Shown here in pieces: positions 8,066 through 18,700 of a stretch of 43,328 nucleotides of DNA. Both the position numbers and the translations under genes were made by a program. The stretch covers positions 1 to 43,328 of the forward strand of contig CASEKE010000038.1 of the NCBI GenBank assembly GCA_949288415.1. The letters are read 5' to 3'. Under the pieces are notes generated by a model, which was not told the origin of the DNA, ran no database searches, and saw nothing but the letters and a program-made list of their open reading frames with translations. This DNA comes from an uncultured Spirochaetales bacterium (GTDB lineage: Bacteria > Spirochaetota > Spirochaetia > Sphaerochaetales > Sphaerochaetaceae). The first letter of the stretch is position 1, and every line of letters begins with the position of its first letter.

Positions 8066-8485
8066 TCAATTCCTTTTTACGTTCAATCTCTTGCCGAGAG
8101 CCTCCGCCTCGGCGGCATTCTTTATTGTCATGGAAGCGTTGACGAACATTCCCTCGCCTTCCATCGCCTTCATGGCATTGATAAGCTGCTTTCCGGATCT
8201 CAGAGAGCCGAGATTGAAGGCGAAGCACCTCTTTCCCGTTGCACCTGGAACCTCCTTGAGAAACTTGGGCAGGACCTCTGGAACCTTTGCGGAGAGAAAT
8301 CCGATGGATTCCGTTCCGACGATTATGTAATCGTAGTAGCTAAGACGCTGGTCGGTATCGACATAGGCATTCAGGATGCGCACGGAATGTCCCTGCCCTT
8401 CAAGACCTCTCGAAAGAGCCTTGGAAACATCGTCGAGCTTTCGGCTCTCCCTGCTTCTTCCGCAATTGATGATACAAATCTGCAT
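8066..8485 (-). CDS. Flavodoxin-like fold protein
   Basis: A 139-aa short flavodoxin-fold protein. It opens MQICIINCGRSRESRKL, a beta strand and phosphate-loop region shaped like flavodoxins, and continues with YYDYIIVGTESIGFLSAKVP and KRCFAFNLGS, corresponding to the later FMN-contacting loops. The phosphate loop is not the canonical T/S-x-T-G-x-T, so FMN binding is plausible but unproven. An AAGGAGG site lies 6 nt before the ATG. The upstream terminator ends only a few bases before this site, leaving no room for a promoter. It is first in the PPIase-nusB-map run. Confidence 0.7.
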   Translation of the reverse strand: MQICIINCGRSRESRKLDDVSKALSRGLEGQGHSVRILNAYVDTDQRLSYYDYIIVGTESIGFLSAKVPEVLPKFLKEVPGATGKRCFAFNLGSLRSGKQLINAMKAMEGEGMFVNASMTIKNAAEAEALGKRLNVKRN

Positions 8486-8499
8486 AGATAACCTCCTTA

Positions 8500-8537
8500 T
8501 TAAAGATAAACCGACCTTGGTCTAGCGACAAGGTCGG
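8500..8537 (-). terminator. Terminator after secG
   Basis: Minus strand: perfect 9-bp stem CCGACCTTG/CAAGGTCGG, 9-nt loop, then TTTATCTTT. The AAGGAGG of the next gene begins directly after the T-rich stretch. Confidence 0.85.
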
Positions 8538-8557
8538 CTCACCTTGATTCAGGGGAC

Positions 8558-8878
8558 TCAGTTGGCACTTGTCTCGCTTTCAAGCCAGTTGGTGCCGCTT
8601 TCGGTCTGCACGGTCTCGACCTTGGTAAGCAGGTCGTCTCCGGCGCTCGACTTGTTGACGAATGCAACGACAAGCGCAAGAACCATGAAAACCACGGCCA
8701 GCCAGGCGGTCGCCCTGGTTATGAACCTGGAAGACCTTCCACCGAATGCGGATTCGCTGTTTCCACCGAATATTCCGCCGAGTCCGACGCTGTTCTCGTC
8801 CTGGACTGCCACAAGGAAAATAAGCAGCAGAGAGACGATCACGAACAGTACAAGTAGGATGATGCTCAAAATACCCAT
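8558..8878 (-). CDS. secG: Preprotein translocase subunit SecG
   Basis: A 106-aa inner-membrane protein of the SecYEG channel. It has two hydrophobic helices (about 3-24 and 56-74) joined by the conserved cytoplasmic loop with FLVAVQDENSVGLGGIFGG and FGGRSSRFITRATAW, the family hallmarks. A hydrophilic acidic tail ends the protein. It starts 18 nt after tpiA, which is a common secG neighbour in bacteria, and is the last gene of the gapA-pgk-tpiA-secG run. Confidence 0.95.
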   Translation of the reverse strand: MGILSIILLVLFVIVSLLLIFLVAVQDENSVGLGGIFGGNSESAFGGRSSRFITRATAWLAVVFMVLALVVAFVNKSSAGDDLLTKVETVQTESGTNWLESETSAN

Positions 8879-8896
8879 TCTTTCTTCACTCCGAAG

Positions 8897-9655
8897 TTAT
8901 TTATTGAATGTTATGATAGGTAGGAACTGCTCGACGGAAAGGGATGCGCCACCGACTAGAGCACCGTCGATGTTCTCCTTGGCCATGAGAGCCTTGACAT
9001 TACCTGCCTTAACAGAACCACCATACTGTATAATGAGTTTTTCTGCAATATCTTTCGAATACATTGACGCAACAGTTGAGCGAATGAACGCATGTGCACC
9101 ATCGGCATCCTCGGGTGTAGCCGTCTTTCCGGTTCCAATGGCCCATACAGGCTCGTACGCAATGGTGATGCTTCCCATCTGCTCGGGCTTGACGGAAGCA
9201 AGTCCGACCTTGAGCTGTCTCGAAAGAACCTCCTCGAGCTTGCCGGCCTCTCTTTCCTCGAGAGTCTCTCCGACGCAGAGCACGACGTCCATTCCAAGCT
9301 CGAGCGCAAGAAGCACCTTGCCGTTGATGATCTCATCTGTCTCTCCATAATACTGTCTTCTCTCGCTGTGTCCGAGAATGACGGTCTTGACTCCGAGATC
9401 GAGCAGCATGAGCGGGGATACCTCTCCGGTATATGCGCCGCTCTTGTGATCGGCCATGTTCTGTGCGGCGACGATGATGGACGAACCCTTCACGGCCTCC
9501 AGGACAGAAGGAATCGTAACGAAGGAAGGAGCGATCATGATCTTGACGTCGGCACCTGCCTCCTCGCAAGCCTTCCTGAGCGCCTTAGCGTATGCAGCTC
9601 CCTCGGAAGGAGCAAGATTCATTTTCCAGTTACCTGCAATATATGGTTTTCTCAT
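8897..9655 (-). CDS. tpiA: Triosephosphate isomerase
   Basis: Interconverts dihydroxyacetone phosphate and glyceraldehyde 3-phosphate. The 252 aa are a standard length. Catalytic residues are present: Lys11 (AGNWKMN), His96 (LGHSERR) and Glu168 (AYEPVWAIGTG). The phosphate-binding YGGSV and the C-terminal DGALVGGASL are also seen. It lies 111 nt downstream of pgk, and a hairpin with a T-run sits in that gap. Close to the ATG a small AGCCG/CGGCT hairpin separates an AAGGAG from the nearer AGGA, which may affect translation. Confidence 0.98.
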   Translation of the reverse strand: MRKPYIAGNWKMNLAPSEGAAYAKALRKACEEAGADVKIMIAPSFVTIPSVLEAVKGSSIIVAAQNMADHKSGAYTGEVSPLMLLDLGVKTVILGHSERRQYYGETDEIINGKVLLALELGMDVVLCVGETLEEREAGKLEEVLSRQLKVGLASVKPEQMGSITIAYEPVWAIGTGKTATPEDADGAHAFIRSTVASMYSKDIAEKLIIQYGGSVKAGNVKALMAKENIDGALVGGASLSVEQFLPIITFNK

Positions 9656-9710
9656 ATTCCTAAATATAGCCGAAAGCGGCTTCTCCTTGAATTGTTTTCC
9701 TGTGTTTTCT

Positions 9711-9752
9711 TCAAAAATACACGGAAAATCCGAGCATGTGCCCGGATTTCCG
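9711..9752 (-). terminator. Hairpin with T-run between pgk and tpiA (attenuator or weak terminator)
   Basis: Minus strand: CGGAAATCCG pairs with CGGATTTTCCG (one bulge), with an inner GCA/TGC pairing, followed by TGTATTTTTG. The arms are 9722-9732 and 9743-9752. tpiA lies downstream, so read-through is expected. Confidence 0.55.
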
Positions 9753-9766
9753 CATCAGAATGCATT

Positions 9767-10951
9767 TCAGTTCTTCTTCTCGAGAGCTGCAATGCCGGGA
9801 AGAGTCTTTCCTTCGAGGAACTCGAGGGATGCGCCACCGCCTGTGGAGACGTGGGAGATCTTGTCGGCAAGACCGAACTTGTTGATTGCCGCAACGGAAT
9901 CTCCGCCGCCTACGACGCTGATGCAATCACTGTCAGCAAGAGCCTTGGCGACCGTCTCGGTGCCCTTGGCGAAGGCTGCGAACTCGAATACTCCCATAGG
10001 TCCGTTCCATACGACGCTCTTGGCCTTCTTGACGGCGTCGACGATGAGAGAAGCTGTCTTGGCGCCGATGTCCATGCCCATCAGATCGTCCGGAATGTCG
10101 ACTCCGTCAACTGCGACGGGAGAAGCATTCTCTGCGAACTCAGCTGCGCAGACATGGTCGACAGGAAGAATGACCTTGACTCCCTTGGACTCTGCAGATG
10201 CGAGGAAGGACTTGGCGACATCCAGATAATCATCCTCCACGAGGCTCTTTCCGATCTTGTGTCCCTGCACCTTGAGGAAGGTGTATGCCATTCCGCCGCC
10301 GATGACGATGGTATCGCATGTTCTCACGAGGGACTCGAGAACTGTGATCTTGCTGGATACCTTGCTTCCGCCGATGATGGCGACAAAGGGCTTCTCTGGA
10401 TTCTCGAGAAGCGGAGCCATGTACTTGACCTCCTTCTCGATCAGGAAGCCTGCGTATGCAGGAAGGTAATGTGCAACACCCTCAGTGGAGGCATGTGCTC
10501 TATGTGCCGTTCCGAATGCATCGTTGACGTAGACGTCCCCGAGCTCCGCAAGCTTCTTTGCGAACTCAGGATCGTTCTTCTCCTCTTCCTTGTAGAACCT
10601 GACGTTCTCGAGAAGTACGACGTCACCGGGAACCATCTTGTCGACGATAGCCTTGACCTCGTCTCCGATGACATCCGGTGCGAGTGTGACCTTTCTTCCG
10701 AGAAGCTTCTCGAACTCGTCGCGGACGACGGAGAGCGAGTACTCGGGCTTCTTCTCTCCCTTCGGACGTCCGAAGTGGCACATTACTACGAGGCTTGCAC
10801 CCTGCTCGAGAATGTAGTTGATGGTCGGAAGAGCGGCAAGGATTCTGGTCGGATCTGTGACCTTGCCGTCCTTGACAGGAACGTTGAAATCTACACGGAT
10901 AAGAACTCTCTTACCCTTGAGGTCTGCATCTCTTACTGTATTGAGAACCAT
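9767..10951 (-). CDS. pgk: Phosphoglycerate kinase
   Basis: Makes ATP from 1,3-bisphosphoglycerate and ADP. The 394-aa protein has the N-domain substrate segments [13 protein letters not shown] and CHFGRPKG, the [31 protein letters not shown] hinge region, and the C-domain nucleotide segments WNGPMGVFE and [10 protein letters not shown]. It has an AAGGAG site before the ATG. It is separated from gapA by a strong terminator only 29 nt before its start codon, so expression probably depends partly on read-through from gapA. Confidence 0.98.
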   Translation of the reverse strand: MVLNTVRDADLKGKRVLIRVDFNVPVKDGKVTDPTRILAALPTINYILEQGASLVVMCHFGRPKGEKKPEYSLSVVRDEFEKLLGRKVTLAPDVIGDEVKAIVDKMVPGDVVLLENVRFYKEEEKNDPEFAKKLAELGDVYVNDAFGTAHRAHASTEGVAHYLPAYAGFLIEKEVKYMAPLLENPEKPFVAIIGGSKVSSKITVLESLVRTCDTIVIGGGMAYTFLKVQGHKIGKSLVEDDYLDVAKSFLASAESKGVKVILPVDHVCAAEFAENASPVAVDGVDIPDDLMGMDIGAKTASLIVDAVKKAKSVVWNGPMGVFEFAAFAKGTETVAKALADSDCISVVGGGDSVAAINKFGLADKISHVSTGGGASLEFLEGKTLPGIAALEKKN

Positions 10952-10980
10952 GTTTTTAACTCCTTGAACTTGTTGGTTTC

Positions 10981-11008
10981 AAAAAAGGGCCTGCTATGCG
11001 GCAGGCCC
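10981..11008 (-). terminator. Intrinsic terminator between gapA and pgk
   Basis: Minus strand: perfect 8-bp stem GGGCCTGC/GCAGGCCC, CGCATA loop, followed by TTTTTT (10981-10986). Confidence 0.93.
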
Positions 11009-11052
11009 GATCGACTCCGAGCATTACGCCGGAATTGCTTTGGTCAGTTGGA

Positions 11053-12095
<1,043 letters not shown>

Positions 12096-12099
12096 TAAT

Positions 12100-12105
12100 A
12101 TTATA
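12100..12105 (-). promoter_or_regulatory. -10 box of the gapA promoter
   Basis: A perfect TATAAT on the minus strand, about 40 nt before the gapA ATG. No convincing -35 box lies 16-18 bp upstream, so the promoter may need an activator. Confidence 0.55.
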
Positions 12106-12156
12106 TCTGATTTCCTAACAGTAGGCATACCACTTTTTTCCGATTCCATCAATAGT

Positions 12157-12621
12157 CTAGCATCGAAAAGGACCTAACTCAACCAGTATTTTTTCCTGCA
12201 GGACAAGCATCGGTTCAGTCTTGAAATCGTTAGTTGCGTGGTCCTGTCCGAGAAGATGAAGCACTCCGTGCACGAGCAGCCTGGCAAGCTCCTCCCTCTC
12301 GGAAACCTCGAACGAATCCGCGTTGCGCCTCATGGCGTCGATGCTGATGAAGACGTCCCCGAGGACTCTGTCCTCCTCGTCCATGTCGGGAACGACGGGG
12401 AAAGCCTCGCCGTCGTCCATGGCGAACGTCAGAATATCGGTCGGTTCGTCCTTCTGCCTGTATTCTTTGTTGAGTCTCCGGATCTCCTCGTCGTCGACGA
12501 ACGTCAGCGAGAAAGAGCCTGCGACCGAGAACCTCTTTTCAAGAAAACGCAGGATATCCTCGACGAAAGCGCGAGGCGCATCAGCCTCGAATCTTTCGTC
12601 ATCGTATACAACTTCGAACAT
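12157..12621 (-). CDS. ybeY: Endoribonuclease YbeY
   Basis: Metal-dependent RNase needed for 16S rRNA 3'-end maturation and ribosome quality control. The 154-aa protein carries the zinc motif HGVLHLLGQDH, preceded by the family segments LNKEYRQKDEPTDILTF and LGDVFIS. A GGAGG site lies 4 nt before the ATG. The gene follows pgpH by 10 nt and phoH is upstream, a common ybeY-phoH-pgpH grouping. No terminator is seen after it, and gapA begins about 100 nt downstream with its own -10 box. Confidence 0.96.
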   Translation of the reverse strand: MFEVVYDDERFEADAPRAFVEDILRFLEKRFSVAGSFSLTFVDDEEIRRLNKEYRQKDEPTDILTFAMDDGEAFPVVPDMDEEDRVLGDVFISIDAMRRNADSFEVSEREELARLLVHGVLHLLGQDHATNDFKTEPMLVLQEKILVELGPFRC

Positions 12622-12631
12622 GCATCCTCCG

Positions 12632-14833
12632 TCAATCGTACTCGATTCTCTGGTGATCCCTTCCGACGAGACTTCTGATGAAAGTATCCTTGATCTGTAT
12701 CAGATCCGTGAGGGTCAGCTTCGAATCGGACAGCTGGTTGTGGTTTATCTTGCTGATGATTATGTTCATTATCAGACGGTCGTACTTCTGCGTATTCGGG
12801 TTCTTCAACGTCCTGGAAGCGGCTTCGACGCAGTCTGCCAGCATGACGATTCCGGATTCCGGAGTCTGGGGAATCTGTCCGTTGTACCGGAAATCCTCCT
12901 CGCTGACCAGTACGTTGGCCCTGTTCGCCGCATCCTTCTTCGCCTCGTTGAAGAAGAACGTTATGATGTCATTGCCATGGTGCTCGCTGATGATGTTGAG
13001 CACTTCCTGCGGCAGTCCGATCTCCCTTCCCTTCTCGACTCCGAGCTTCACGTGGCTCTTGATCACGGCAGCGGAAAGGTTCGTGTTTATCTGGTCGTGG
13101 ATGTTCTTTCCGCTCTGGTTCTCGATGAAGTACTCGGGATGCTCGGCCTTGCCTATGTCGTGGTAGAGAGCGCCGACTCTTGCAAGCTCAGCGTTCGCAC
13201 CAATTTCCTTCGAGGCCAGATAGGCCATATCGGAGACGTTCCTGACGTGGTTGAAGGTTCCCTGCGCGACCTGATTGAGCCTGTTTAGCGTCGGGGAGTC
13301 GGCATAGCTGAGCTCATGGAGGCGGAACGTGGTCGGAATGTTGAAGAGCATCTCGACGATCGGCAGGAGAACGTTGACTACTATGAACGAGATCACGATG
13401 TTGAGTACGCTGACTATGATGGAATTGACCAGCACGGTATACGTGAAGTCACTGACGAGGCAGTATATAGCCGTGATCGCTGCGGCACATATCGAGCTGT
13501 AGAATGCCTGGTAGATCGTATCGATACGGTTTGTGCCGAATCTTACGAACAGCACGGCCGCCTCTATCATCGACAGCAGGTAGAAGAAGCTGTACTTGCC
13601 GCTTGTGGGGAAAACGACCGAAAATCCTGCATAGATGAACCCTATCGTAAGACCTATCCTTCTCTTGTTCGTGACGCATGTGAAGAACACGGGAAGGAAA
13701 AGGTATGGCAGCATAGAGTCGAGCGAGACAGTCAACGAGAGGTTCGATGCGGCGATCATGACGAAATAGCTGACTATTATCGACATGTCGAAAAACCCGA
13801 GGAACATCAGCGTATAGAGCGGTATGCGGAACTTGTACGGTATGAAGTAGAACATGACGCCGACACCAAGCGTCAGGACTGCGATGAGGAACACCGCCTG
13901 CCCGATCAGCGCCGAAATCGGAGTATCCACCCTTATCTCGTTGATTCTCTCGATGGTCCTGAGCTGCTGCTCGGTTATGACCGTGTCCTTTCCGATTATC
14001 AAGTCGCCCTTCTCCACCCTAATGACGACGGAACCTGCCCTTGCCGCCTCCTGGTCGCGAAGCTGGAGAGTCTTCATCTCGTTGTAGCGGACGTTCGGCG
14101 TGGCAAACATCATGGTGGCCTCCGCCGCAAGCATTATGTTGTCGAATCCGAGCGTCGGATAACCCTTGAGTCCGATCTGGACCAGATATTCGTAAAGACC
14201 CACCTCTGTGAGGACATCCGAGAGCTTGACCGTCGAGCCGACAAGCTCGTAGGACTCCTTTCTGGGAAGCTCCGCAGTCACCTCGTCATAGCCGTCCTGC
14301 CTGGTGATAACGACGTCGCTCTCGGAAAAAAGCCCCTGTTTCAGTATGCTCTCGAGATTCTCTATCACGATTCTGGTGATGAGGTTCTTCTTCTCCACTC
14401 CAAGCGACTCGAGCCTCTCCGTGACCTGCTGGCTGTCCACGATTCCAGCCTCCTCGAGCGCCTTTCCGGGATCGAGGGATCCCTTCTTCAGGATCGCGTC
14501 CATGTACGTATTGCAATCCGTCAGGCATCCGAGGGTCGAGGAGACATTGTAGGTGAAGTACGGAAGTACGCTGCGTGCGGACTCCTCCCTCTTTTCCTTT
14601 GTGGCGACCTCGTCGACGAAGGACACGCTTGCCGGGGCATACACGTCCTCGTCCGCAAGCTCTCCCGCGACATAGTCCTTGCTGAGCTTCACGTTCTGAA
14701 GCGTCGAATTCGGGACGACGACAGGAATGCCGACGCCGAGGATGATCGCAAGAACGAAAAGAATCACGAAGGAAGCGAACTGCGCGTTCGAAAACTCCTT
14801 CCTGACTTCCTTGAGCGATATGTTATTCTTCAT
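12632..14833 (-). CDS. 7TM-HD phosphohydrolase PgpH (cyclic di-AMP phosphodiesterase family)
   Basis: A 733-aa inner-membrane protein. A first helix (about 19-41) is followed by a long extracytoplasmic 7TMR-HDED domain (about 45-300), a block of about seven membrane helices (about 307-495) and a C-terminal HD domain. The HD residues are visible as FNHVRNV (His529) and LYHDIGKAEHP (557-567), with a later ISEHHGND segment. Known family members hydrolyse c-di-AMP; activity here is inferred. The start overlaps the phoH stop by 11 nt and ybeY follows. No c-di-AMP synthase lies in the window. Confidence 0.92.
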   Translation of the reverse strand: MKNNISLKEVRKEFSNAQFASFVILFVLAIILGVGIPVVVPNSTLQNVKLSKDYVAGELADEDVYAPASVSFVDEVATKEKREESARSVLPYFTYNVSSTLGCLTDCNTYMDAILKKGSLDPGKALEEAGIVDSQQVTERLESLGVEKKNLITRIVIENLESILKQGLFSESDVVITRQDGYDEVTAELPRKESYELVGSTVKLSDVLTEVGLYEYLVQIGLKGYPTLGFDNIMLAAEATMMFATPNVRYNEMKTLQLRDQEAARAGSVVIRVEKGDLIIGKDTVITEQQLRTIERINEIRVDTPISALIGQAVFLIAVLTLGVGVMFYFIPYKFRIPLYTLMFLGFFDMSIIVSYFVMIAASNLSLTVSLDSMLPYLFLPVFFTCVTNKRRIGLTIGFIYAGFSVVFPTSGKYSFFYLLSMIEAAVLFVRFGTNRIDTIYQAFYSSICAAAITAIYCLVSDFTYTVLVNSIIVSVLNIVISFIVVNVLLPIVEMLFNIPTTFRLHELSYADSPTLNRLNQVAQGTFNHVRNVSDMAYLASKEIGANAELARVGALYHDIGKAEHPEYFIENQSGKNIHDQINTNLSAAVIKSHVKLGVEKGREIGLPQEVLNIISEHHGNDIITFFFNEAKKDAANRANVLVSEEDFRYNGQIPQTPESGIVMLADCVEAASRTLKNPNTQKYDRLIMNIIISKINHNQLSDSKLTLTDLIQIKDTFIRSLVGRDHQRIEYD

Positions 14834-15776
14834 CGATCCCCCTCGAATAAGCCTTCACGATATCCCGCACGATTCTCGACCGTACAGTATCCTCATGGGT
14901 AAATCTTATCACAGAGAGGCCGGAAATCCCATCAAGAATTTCGACGGCCTCCAGAAGGCCGGAATCCCTTCGCCGAGGCAGGTCGGTCTGCGACGGATCT
15001 CCCGTGATCACGGCCTTGCTGTCCTCCCCCAGTCTGGTAAGGAACATCTTGAGCTGGCTGCGCGTTGCGTTCTGCGCCTCGTCGAGAATGACGACGGCAT
15101 GGTTCAGGCTCCTTCCTCTCATGTACGCAAGAGGCGAAATCTCGATCGCCCCCGACTCCTCCAGCCTTCTTATCTGGCCGGGCGGAAGCATGTATTCCAT
15201 TGCATCGTACAGGGGCCGGATGTACGGATCGAGCTTCTGCTGAAGATCTCCGGGCAGAAAGCCGAGTGATTCGCCCGCCTCGACGACAGGACGGGAAAGG
15301 ATCATCTTCTGCCTGCGTCCGGAAAGGATCTCCGAAAGCGCATATGCGATCGCAAGGAACGTCTTGCCGGTCCCGGCAGGACCGATGGAAAGCACTATCT
15401 GGCTATCGGTCATCGCCTGCACGTATCTCCTCTGCATCGGAGACTTGGGCCATATGCTCTTTCCCGCGCAGAGTATCCTGACCTTCTGCTCGTCGGAATC
15501 GGCAGCCATCCCGGCTGCCGCCTGGTGCTCCATGAATATCTCGTTCTCGGTCAGGCATCCCCGTTCGAGGGAAAGGTTCTCGAGCCTTTTCATCAGTGGG
15601 ATGAACAGCTCGCTCTCCTCGAGGGACGAAACGACTGTACCCCTCGACGTGAGCTCTGTTCCAAGAAGCAGTTCAAGATAGCTGAGGTTCCTGTCGTTGA
15701 CGCCAAGCACGCGGGATGCGCTCTCCGCGCTGGAAAATGCGTACGATTGAATCAATTGCTTCCGCTCTCCTTCCAT
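14823..15776 (-). CDS. PhoH-family ATPase
   Basis: A 317-aa cytosolic P-loop protein. The N-terminal KH-like region (about 15-60) contains VLGVNDRNLSYLELLLG. The ATPase domain follows, with Walker A GPAGTGKT (132-139), SRPVVEAGESLGFLPGD, Walker B VVILDEAQN and GDPSQTDLP. These are the PhoH signatures; members associate with YbeY in rRNA handling, consistent with the neighbours. Its 5' end overlaps lptD by 25 nt and its 3' end overlaps pgpH by 11 nt, so translation of the whole run is likely coupled. Confidence 0.95.
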   Translation of the reverse strand: MEGERKQLIQSYAFSSAESASRVLGVNDRNLSYLELLLGTELTSRGTVVSSLEESELFIPLMKRLENLSLERGCLTENEIFMEHQAAAGMAADSDEQKVRILCAGKSIWPKSPMQRRYVQAMTDSQIVLSIGPAGTGKTFLAIAYALSEILSGRRQKMILSRPVVEAGESLGFLPGDLQQKLDPYIRPLYDAMEYMLPPGQIRRLEESGAIEISPLAYMRGRSLNHAVVILDEAQNATRSQLKMFLTRLGEDSKAVITGDPSQTDLPRRRDSGLLEAVEILDGISGLSVIRFTHEDTVRSRIVRDIVKAYSRGIDEE

Positions 15777-18700
15777 TGCCCGTTCTGCCGCTTCCAGTTC
15801 TGGTCGACCTTCAGATCCGGGAAGGTATTCCAGGAAAGATATATCGACAGCTGCGGTACGAATTCGTATTTCGCCTCAGATAATACAACCGATGAGGAGT
15901 ATTTGCAATGGAGGTCCCAGTCCTCCATATAGTGAACGATCTCGAGCGACACGGAAGAAAGGTTGAACTGCGTGTGGTACCTTCCGTCTCCGAAGAAGTC
16001 GAAGCTGTCAAGAAGATCCTGCCATAGCAGCGGAAGAGAGAACGAATTCCCGTCTACGTACTTGCCGAAGTTGTTGTTCACGGTCTTGAACCCGAAGCGC
16101 AGGTCTATGAATTCGGCGATCGCGAACTGGATGGAAGGCTCGAACGAGAAGGAAGAGGCATAGATGTTGGATATGTCCAGATCGAGGGTGCTCTTGAGAC
16201 TCAGGTCGAAGTATATCCTCCCTCTCCATAGCTGGAAGGATGCGCTGCTGATGCTGGACGAGAGATTTATCCTGCTCAGCTCAAGCGAATCTGCAGGACC
16301 GGAGAAATCCACGTATGCCTTCAGGAACGGCGCGTCCAGCTGCGTCCTCAGGCTCTTGAAATAGTTCCTTTCCCCCGATGGTCCCGTGACCATGAACGAC
16401 ACGAGTTCTCCCAAGGCATACTTCCTGTCCGCCGTTCGGAAGGAAAGCTGTCCTGAAATGTCCAGGGGCGCCCAGAAATCGAGGCCGTCGTACTCGCCGC
16501 TCTCGTATGTGGAGGAAAGCGAGAAAACGACGTTCCTGCCGTTGTATCCGGTGGAGGCGCTCAGCGTATCGCTCGAGTAGGATCCGGACGCATCCTCCTT
16601 GAACTTCCAGCTGAAGGCAAGAGAGAAATCTTCGTAGCTGTAGCTGATCGAAGGCGTCAGGGCTCCAGTGAGAGGAGGAAGCGTGTAGCTGAGCTTCGGA
16701 CTGAACGTTCCGATAGAAGTAGAAAAGCTCTTCGAGAGGGCGATCGAATGCGCAGACACGTTGTCCTTATCGAAGCGCGCAAACACCTCCTCCGTCGTCT
16801 TCGTCCCGTCCACATCCTTCATTCCGAGGCTGTAGATCCTGTTGTTGAGCGTATACGTGAGGCCAATCAGCGGTATCGATACCTTGAGGTTGCTGGAAAG
16901 CGTGAAATCGTTCGTCTTCTCGTACCTGCCGTTGCCGTAGTCCTTGTCGTAGCTGTACTTGTTGTTGGGACTCAGGGAGTATGCAAGACTGAAATACCTG
17001 GAGAGATCGGCCTCGAGCGAAAGCTTCAGGTTCGTAGTCGATGAAAGCTCTCCTGTATCAAGAACTCTGTTCTCGTATTCGCTGACATTGTCGAGCTGCT
17101 CGGAGAAGCTGTACTTGAAAGCGAAGCGGAACGTGTCGGAACTTTTGGCATTCCACTTTTCGACGCTGTAGATGGGATATAGGAGAGGATCTGAAAGGAG
17201 GGCTTTCTCGATGAAATCTTCCTCTGTCTCCTCCTCCGTCTTTTCCGCTCTCAGATCGTCGAGACTCACGCTGGTATCGTAACCGCCCGAAAAGGATATA
17301 TCCAGACGTGGAAGGTATATCGAATCCATTTCGAACGACTTCTCGTCGTAATCCCACGAGTAAGAAGAGATCAGATCGAGGTTCCTGACGGTCAGAGAGG
17401 AAAGAAGATTGGTTCTGTAGCTGCTTGGAAGAGTGTACTTGAGCCGTATGTTCCTTTCGAAGCTCGACTTTATGGACGAGGTTTCCGGGAATGTCGAATC
17501 AAGGCCGAAGAGAGGTTCTATGGAAAAGTGGGTATTGCGCGCAAGAAGCTCGTTCTTCGCATATCTGTCGCTGTAGTAAGGAAGAGATGCGGAAAGCTCC
17601 AGGCCGAAGTCCGAATAGCTCAGGCTGTTCTCGCCGTAGTAGCGCAGCGGATCGTCCGTGTCGCTCTGCGTCCTTGTTGTCGTGTAGCCCAGTCCCGTGA
17701 GCACGCTGAGCTTCAGCTTGCGGTCGAACAGGTTTATTTTCGAAGAAAGGCCTAGATGGACGCCGAAGTCGCTGTACGCATCGGCCATTATTGCTATGAA
17801 AGACCCGGAATCTCTGGCCCACTTCTGCGCACGGCCAGGCTCCGCATTCGCATAGTAGGCACCTACGGGAAGGCTGTCTTCGTCCGCATCGGTGTCCTCG
17901 AATATTGAAAGAAACGAAGAAGAGGACTCGTCCGAAATGAGGTCGGAAGACCCGAGAAGCTCGAACGTCGTGTTGAGGAAAGCGCCTCTGACGCTGTTGA
18001 AGCCGAACGACGGGTGTCCCGTGATCGTGCTTCCAGGATAGAAGAAGACAGGGAAATAGAAGATCGGAACGCGCCCTATCTTGAGCGTCGCTCCCTCGAT
18101 CAGCATATCGGATCCGGGGAGCATCATGATTTCTTTGGCGCTGATCGACGAGAGCGGATTCTCGTCGCTGGAAGCGATGTATCCGTCCTCGTAGACAATC
18201 GTTCCACCGTCGAGAAACGTCAGCTTCTCGCCGACCGAATAGACGGTCACTTCCTTGTTCTCGCTGTTCTCCCTTTCGCTCATAGTCGAGGCCGATTCCA
18301 CGAAAAGATCCCCTCGTTCCCAGTAGAAAGTCACTATGTCGCTGTTTATTCCGCCGGAGGAATCGTCCTCCATCGGGAACGTGACGTTTCCGATCATCGA
18401 GATAGACCCGTTGTCGCTGTCTATGATGACCATGTCGCTTGTCATGTTCCTTTCCTCGCCGCCGTAGCTGAACGAGAGTGACACGTTGCCTTCGAGACGG
18501 ACTATTCCGTCCTCGCTCAAAAGACTGTCGGTAGAAAGAATCCTCGCAGTATAGCCGCCTTCCTCCTCGGTTACGTCCTGCCTGTACTCTTCAAGCCCTT
18601 CCGCCTCGTAGAGGGCGGAGCGGAGCTCGTCGGAAGAGAGGGACGTGTCCAGCCCGCGAAGGCCGGCCATGTTCCTGAGTCCAGCCTCGTCCGCCATGGC

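Noticed and set aside
13316..14902. 528-codon open frame on the plus strand
   Set aside because: Antisense to pgpH. The protein is dominated by Arg, Glu, Asp and His in a pattern typical of antisense frames.
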